From: Diphasiastrum complanatum
Lineage: Eukaryota; Streptophyta; Lycopodiopsida; Lycopodiales; Lycopodiaceae
Reading direction: 5' to 3'
Length of the DNA stretch: 64,000 nt
NCBI GenBank assembly: GCA_029204225.1
Contig: CM055093.1
Span: forward strand, 17,571,041 to 17,635,040
Below, in pieces: positions 58,069 to 64,000 of the stretch; position 1 is the stretch's first letter, and each line of letters starts with the position of its first letter. Made by a program: the position numbers and the translations under genes. The notes beneath the pieces are model-generated. The model saw only the letters and a list, made by a program, of their open reading frames with translations, did not search any database and was not told the origin of the DNA.

Positions 58069-60887
58069 GTGCTTATTTCACCTCTATTCTCAAGGGGTTT
58101 TTATTTATTGCTTGGTGAGCAGCAATTTTCGTTTACTGATGGCAGTTGACAGTAACACTTTAACCTACCACTGTTATGCCATCTAAGTATTCTAGTACAA
58201 CTGCGGCATTAGGTTGGATTTGAGTGATTTTGTTGAATTTCTCTCTTGTGACTTTTAATTTTCCTTCTATTAAGTCTTAGTTTTCTAGTTTGATATTCTT
58301 GTTTTTCACTACTTGGCCGTGCCAAGCCTTTCTGCAGCTTTTCTCTGTACTGGACACAGGTAAGACAATCGTTTGTGTCTCACATAGAGTTAGTAATATA
58401 TTCATTTGTCTATTGAGGGAAATGCTGATATTTAGTTACTCTTGAACCCTAGAATGTAGGCTCAGAATAAACAATGCATGACTAGTTCTTGGCCATAGAC
58501 TAATTGAAATGGAGGGTGCCTATTAGAATATTTGTGTAGGTTAAAAATACCATAGGGCAGCTTGGAGTTTGTGTTTCCAACCTGATTTACTAGCCTCAAT
58601 AATTTTGATGATTATGATACACAAAATCTTATTGAAAGCCACCATGTGATAATAAGGGGTACTGTACAACTATAAATCCTGAGAGTAAGGTGGCAATGAC
58701 TGCGTATAGAGAATATGTTACATAATCACTTATAAGCTCAATAAGGCATCCATTTCTGGTAATTATACAGTTCTATACAAATTTTGGCTGACTGAACTAA
58801 AGTATAAACGCAGAAGTATTCAGGAATTAGTAAACATTTGAAAGCACAATAGCAAGCAAATGCAGGTCTGGCAATGCTCCAGATTTTAGGGTAGGTATAA
58901 TAATTCTAGATGAATTGAGGCATTATTTATCAATTTGAAGGAAAATGATGAGCAAATGTAGCTCTAGAAAATAAGGCCAAACATGTTGCTCATTTTTTTA
59001 AGAAAATGACAAAATGGCAACATTTTAAATTGAAGACAGTATCCAGCTATTGAAAAAGAGTCGGACACTTAAGCGTTCACTACACTATTTTCCATAAAAT
59101 GCACTTACCTAGCTTAACTAAGAAGCACATAGAGCCTGTTTGCTAATTTCTTGATACTAACTCTTGGTGTTAGTGCGTCTAGAATTTGTCTTAGGAACCC
59201 CAAGAACTAAAAAATTGTTTAATCTTTTGAATTGGGAACAAAAATGGAGCAGCTTGGCAATTACCACTGTCATGCAACTATCCAAAAAATAAGCCTGAAA
59301 CATGAAAGATGCGGTACATCTGTTTAGCACCTTGAAAAAACCCATAGATGTGTTCAAGCAACTTCTTAAGCAAATCATCTGAGAGCCTCTCAAGCTCTAA
59401 AATCTAAAACATTGCCAAGCCTACATTTGCTGATTATTGTCATTACTAATGCCTCAATCTATCGGGAATCATACTATTCATCTGGAATCTAAGTTAGCCT
59501 CTCAAACCCTAAAATATAAAAACATCTAGAATGTACTTGTCAAATCCTAAGAAAGGGACACATCTTTATGGATAGTCACTCATTTGCAGAAGCCTGTTCA
59601 TCTTGTACCTTGTGTATCAAGAACATGTACCCATGCCTTCTATTTGATCATACCGATCCTCATGTGCCTTGCACACTAGTCCTGCATCTCATATCTATGA
59701 GAACCCTATGCATGTACTCCATTCACATTGATCCTATGGTTGTACCAGAACTCCAACAACTTGGACCTTGTATGTATGCAACTAGACAAGTATGCATAAG
59801 AGCTAGCCATTTATGCATTGTTGAAAATGCTTATTATGGCCTTGTATATCTGGAACTCGTAAGTGTGCATATGTCATGGGTTTATTCAATCAAATACATT
59901 TGAACCCCTTTTATGCATTCCAAACAAGTAGCAAGTAGGATACATGGCCCACAAGCGGCCTAGAGCATCTCATTCTTAAAATTCCTAATTTTTTATCTTC
60001 TTTTTCTTATTTTGGACAACATTAAAATTTTCATCGTTTTCTCTATTTGCAGGCATAATATGTAGGGTGATGTATTTTATTTTCAACATCTTGAGCTAGC
60101 ATAACCCCCAATGTGTATCTTAAAGTATCAGTGTGCACATAACACTTCTTGTTCCAATTAGGTGCTATAAGTATGGGTGTCTCAGATCAAATGCTTTTTG
60201 ACACTCTACCTTCCAGAAAAATTCTACACCCTTTTTGAAAACCTTAGCGAATGGAAGTGCTACCATAAAAGATGAAGCAAATAGCATCCTCCAGCAGAAT
60301 TTTTGAACAAGTCTCCTACAAAGAACTTGATCGATCAAAATTATAAGCTATTGAAAGAATGTCTTTGCTTCTTATGCTCTACTAAAGTTAGGGCTTAATT
60401 TCTTGCACAAGAAACAAGGAGGCCAAGAGACATACGCAGTCCCATAAAAAAGGATGCTCGCCTCTAACAGATTTATCGGGCTATAAGTGTAGCTAGCGAT
60501 AAAGTTCATTGTGGTTGGCATTTGATCATTGATTGCACCTATGTTAGCCATCTGATTCTTCTCCTTGTCAATCAATAAAATCAATCTTTGATTTAGTTGA
60601 CTAATTTCAAGTTCCAATACGTTTCTTGCAACGTAACTTGTTGCATAGAAAGTTGGTGTCATTGGATTTCGAGTTTCGTTTTGTCCCTCTTTTCACGTTG
60701 AAATCTTTTTGGCCATTTGTCGCGTATAGTGTAGTTTCATGAAAAGAAAATTTGCGGGAGTAATGAATTGTGATGATGTGAATGCAGTGGTTTGCTTATA
60801 TATACTGATTGACAATGTGTGTGTGTGAGAGAGAGAGAGAGAAGAAGAAGAAGAAAATCTTTATTAATGTCTGTTAGGTGCCCAAAG

Positions 60888-60951
<64 letters not shown>

Positions 60952-61063
60952 CTTTAATCATTAATTGGAATTTTTTTTGGAACATTAGGAACAAAAAAGT
61001 TGAGGAAGAGGAAGGCGATGGTGAAAAACGAGCACAACGAAAATTTCGCCCAAAGCCAAAGGA
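57824..61063 (+). CDS. RED/SMU2-like splicing factor, first two exons, partial
   Basis: Exon 1 (57824-58068, 245 bases) encodes a Pro-rich, charged N-terminus (SSNPLPPPPPRLSDREKR) and the block RLENLSNADFRRMVMETPR, close to the LTNEDFRKLLMTPR signature near the start of RED proteins. Donor CGCAG|GTGCTT. Exon 2 (60989-61063, 75 bases) has acceptor ACATTAG|G, donor AAGGA|GTAAGT, matching phase, and encodes NKKVEEEEGDGEKRAQRKFR. RED (SMU2 in plants) pairs with SMU1 in the spliceosomal B complex in the nucleus. Later exons with the YRDRAKERR core are not in the window; the Copia relic at 61.4-63.9 kb would then sit in intron 2. Identity rests mainly on one short motif. Confidence 0.6.
58069..60988 (+). 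other. presumed intron 1 of the RED-like gene
   Basis: 2.9 kb. No transposon motif recognised; ends with GA arrays at 60828-60860 and 60890-60949. The frames inside (for example 59568-59903) have no support. Confidence 0.5.
60890..60949. repeat. (GA)n microsatellite
   Basis: A pure GA run of about 60 bases ending roughly 40 bases before the exon 2 acceptor of the RED-like gene. Confidence 0.97.
60989..61063 (+). CDS. RED-like exon 2
   Basis: Completes the Arg codon of exon 1, stays open for 24 more codons rich in Glu, Lys and Arg, and ends at a consensus donor. A poly-T tract lies just before the acceptor. Confidence 0.6.
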
Positions 61064-62145
61064 GTAAGTGATGCTTGAAAATAACTTTGGCAATGGTTGT
61101 AGTTTCTTGACATATTACCTAGTTAATATGTTTTTGCAAAACCATTTGTAACATGAATACTTTCTTTCATTATGGCTTATAAGGAAACCTTCAACAACAT
61201 GCCCCAAGTATTTTGAGTTAAACCATAGTCGCATTTAGACAAGAGAGTGTACTGTTTTTAGCACGAAAATAAATACGAGAAATCATTTTGACGTTTTTGA
61301 ATATAATCCTTGGTCATCATGGGGGTGGGAGAAATTTAACTAAGGATAGGTTACACAATTCAAATTTATGAATGATAGGATAGATTCCTATATAAAGATA
61401 ATGATACTTGCAATTTCAATACAACTTCAATAAATGCCTCAAAATGATGTCATGGTCTTTGTGCACTTCTTGTTATCAGTTACTAGGGCTTTTTGGAATG
61501 CAAAATAAATATAAAAGGTTCTACCCCTTCTTTCCTTTACCCATTGTTTAAGTATAATTTGTCTTTATCTTGAAAACATGAGTCTTTTTTGTATTTTAGT
61601 GCGAAAGGTTACGCTTGTAAGTGTATGTTTATCAAAATCTTTTCTTCGAAGAATTATGCAAAAACAAGTAAGTTTAGCCTTTAGAACCTCATGTTAGAAA
61701 GGCCGTTGTTCTATAAGCAAAGTGACACGTTGTTCACTACGTACGACCTAATGTAGAAAAATTTAGCTTCCCCTTTTTGTATTATGGAAACCCTATTAGA
61801 ATTATGGATATAATTTTAGATAGGAGTGAACTTATCTTATTAGCACTCACACACAATCATGAATTTATTGAGCACCCAGATTCATATGAATAGAGTTGAA
61901 GCTCACTACAAAGGATATGGAGGTGGACAGTGGTCCTCCTTATCCTAGTCCTATCTCAAGTAAAAGCCTATGCTAAAGAAAAAAAGCATATTCCTAAGCT
62001 ATGAGGCAAAAATCTAAGCTAATTACTTTGTCAAAAATTTGAGCCCAATTATGGCTCTCTGGCGCCCTACTACATGAGGCCCCTAAAGTTACATGTAGGC
62101 ATGGCCTAGAAACATTAGAGGTAAAATAAACATTAATTCCTGACA
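61064..62145 (-). other. spacer including a Copia 3' LTR start
   Basis: On the minus strand the purine tract TTAAGGGGGAG (62146-62156) is followed at 62145 by TGTCAGGAATTAATG, the start of a 3' LTR running to lower coordinates. Its far end was not fixed (TGTCATGG near 61448 is one candidate). Nothing else was seen. Confidence 0.5.
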
Positions 62146-62159
62146 CTCCCCCTTAATAT

Positions 62160-63868
62160 TTACTTTGTTATCTCATAGAAGTTTTCTAAACTTCTCAAAT
62201 ATATTTTCACAAAGTCCCTTGGAAAACATATCTGCAACTTGCTCTTCTATAGGAGAATAGATAAGCTCAACTTCATGATTCTGAAGTTTTTCTTTGATGA
62301 AATGTTGTACTTCAATATGCTTCATCCTATTGTGAAAAAATGGATTCTCAGCCAACTTGATGCAACTTTGGTAAAACCTTGAAGTACTATAGGTGTTTAC
62401 AGATCAAACTTCCAACAAGCTGTCTTAATAATGTTTCATCCACATCTTGATCTTCCTTGGCTTTTATAAGCTTACATCCACAATCATATGGAGTTGAAAT
62501 TGGTTTGCATTCTGACATTCCAGATTTTTCAAGAAGTTCATGAGCATACTTAGATTGAGAAGAAGATAGACCTCATGCTATTCTCAATCTCGAGAAAGTA
62601 TTGTAGTGAACCAAGATCTTTCATGTCAAACTCTGATGAGAGATCTTTCTTAATATTCCAAATCAAAACATGATTAGAACATGTGATGATAAGATCATCA
62701 ACATACATCACCACAATTGTCAATAACAATCCGATCATCTTTTTCATAAAGTGTAGGCTCCGCACTACTCTTCTAAAAACCAAGCCCCTCAAAGTATGTC
62801 TCAATCCTTGTGTACCATGCTCTAGGCGCTTGTTTGAGTCTGTATAAGTATTTTTTGAACCTGCAAACCATGATTTCCTTTTCTTGACTATGTAACACTC
62901 TTGCTACTCCTATATACTTCCTCCTCTAGAAATCCATTAAAGAATGTACTCTTACCTTCCATTTGTTGGATATCCCAACCAAATTGAGCCGTGAATGACT
63001 AAGTCGTTCTCACAGTAGTCAATTTTGCAACTTGTGCAAATGTTCTTTCATAGTCAATTCCTTCATGTTGTGCATACCCTTTTGCAACCAACCTTGCCTT
63101 GTGCCTATCAATAGAACCATTTGATTTGTACTTGGTTGTATAAATCCATTTACAACAAATAGCCTTCATCCCTATTGGTGAATGCACAAACCTCCAAGTC
63201 TTGTTCTTCATAATAGAATTGTGCTCTTCATCCATAGCTTTCCCCCAAATTTCCTCGTTCTTAGCTTCTTTAAAAGTAGATAGATCTCTCGTTTCTAATA
63301 CCGTAGTGATGAATGCAAAGTGTACATCCTCATCCTCATGTCAATTCTCATGTCGATCTTGATCTTGATCCTCATGTTACTTCTCAAGCCTTGCTGATCT
63401 TCTAGCTCCCTGTTTACTTGACTCTTCGTGAGTCTGATAATAGTCGGGCTTAACTAACTCCCAACAATCTCCAAGTATTGTCACTTGAATAAAAACATAT
63501 AGACATATGTAGAAAAGTAATGATTTTAAAATATCATCCAATCCTGCCAAAGAAAGATGTGATATGGGCAGTCTCAAGAAGTATATCTCAAGTGGATCAT
63601 TGTCGTCGTTGTTGTTGTTGAGGTGGATGTCGAGTATGTGATTTCTAGGTATGTGGCCTCAAAATGTGTCAAGCGGCTCTAGCCTTCGTATGATGTTGTA
63701 TTTGGCATCTCTGATATCTATGTTAGTTTCAAGTAGAAATATCAACCTCATCATCAAACTCGAAATCATTACGAGATCTTCTCCTAGAGAAGAAAGAGGT
63801 GATCTGGAGTTGTAAGGTAGGACTTTGTTGTAAATGACATAGGTTGCTCCAAAGTAGGAACATCTCAC
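62160..63868 (-). pseudogene. Copia integrase tail, RT and RNase H relic
   Basis: On the minus strand: 63868-63377 fragments of the integrase tail region (MRCSYFGATYVIYNKVLP, SKQGARRSARLEK). 63235-62999 is the RT start (KTWRFVHSPIGMKAICCKWI, HKARLVAKGYAQHEGIDYER). 62860-62550 has KQAPRAWYTRIETYF-like text and IVVMYVDDLIITC with an intact YVDD box. 62355-62173 is the end of RNase H (FFHNRMKHIEVQHFIKEKLQ, VADMFSKGL). Deletions and frame changes throughout. The purine tract and LTR start follow at 62156-62145. Confidence 0.88.
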
Positions 63869-64000
63869 AAATCATGAGTGACACAATGTGGATGCGGCCG
63901 CATATGTGATGAGAGAATGTAATGTGCTAGAGAGTCTCTAAAGATGCAAAAGATCTCCCTCGGTCTCAATCTCACCAAGAGTACAAAACTAGCAAAGCCT

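Noticed and set aside
59568-59903. A 111-codon frame rich in Cys, His and Met
   Set aside because: It lies inside the presumed RED-like intron, has composition typical of chance frames and no motif.

Overview
The window looks like nuclear DNA of a land plant with an expanded, AT-rich, transposon-filled genome. Evidence: plant-type LTR retrotransposons with an initiator-Met-tRNA primer site, a CACTA transposase relic, long (GA/CT)n arrays, teloboxes in promoters, and a gene whose introns reach 5-6 kb. Long introns packed with mobile elements recall gymnosperms or other large-genome plants, but nothing here fixes the species.

Three host-type gene loci were identified, all with products tied to pre-mRNA splicing. 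(1) An RBM48-like RRM protein gene lies on the minus strand in seven exons from 31260 down to 18552; every junction keeps frame and the product is 224 residues. (2) A MOS2/GPKOW-like G-patch ORF (12460-13329, minus) is intact for 289 codons but has lost both KOW regions. A second, decayed copy that still shows KOW remnants lies at 48196-50200 (plus). (3) The first two exons of a probable RED/SMU2-like gene (57824-61063, plus) run toward the right edge; the rest is outside the window.

The remainder is mostly mobile-element debris. 1.1-5.9 kb: a Copia element with both 274-bp LTRs and target duplication but no reverse transcriptase domain. 7.1-9.8 kb: a CACTA relic, a Copia RT-RNase H relic and a Copia integrase relic into which a tiny tRNA-derived SINE inserted. 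16.1-16.6 kb: a second SINE copy and a foldback element whose sister sits inside the MOS2 pseudogene at 48.3 kb. 19-29 kb: RBM48 introns holding a miniature LTR element (TRIM-like), a candidate solo LTR and a Ty3/Gypsy relic. 32-48 kb: a dense LTR zone with Copia fragments, a retroelement family with an unrecognised ORF, large microsatellite blocks and a three-LTR array. 50.6-53.1 kb: a Ty3/Gypsy pol relic next to a 0.5-kb field of GCGACGTTT-type motifs resembling CACTA subterminal repeats. 61.4-63.9 kb: another Copia relic, probably within a RED-like intron.

All identities come from reading motifs by eye. No database search, alignment program or splice predictor was run, and percent identities are hand counts or impressions.
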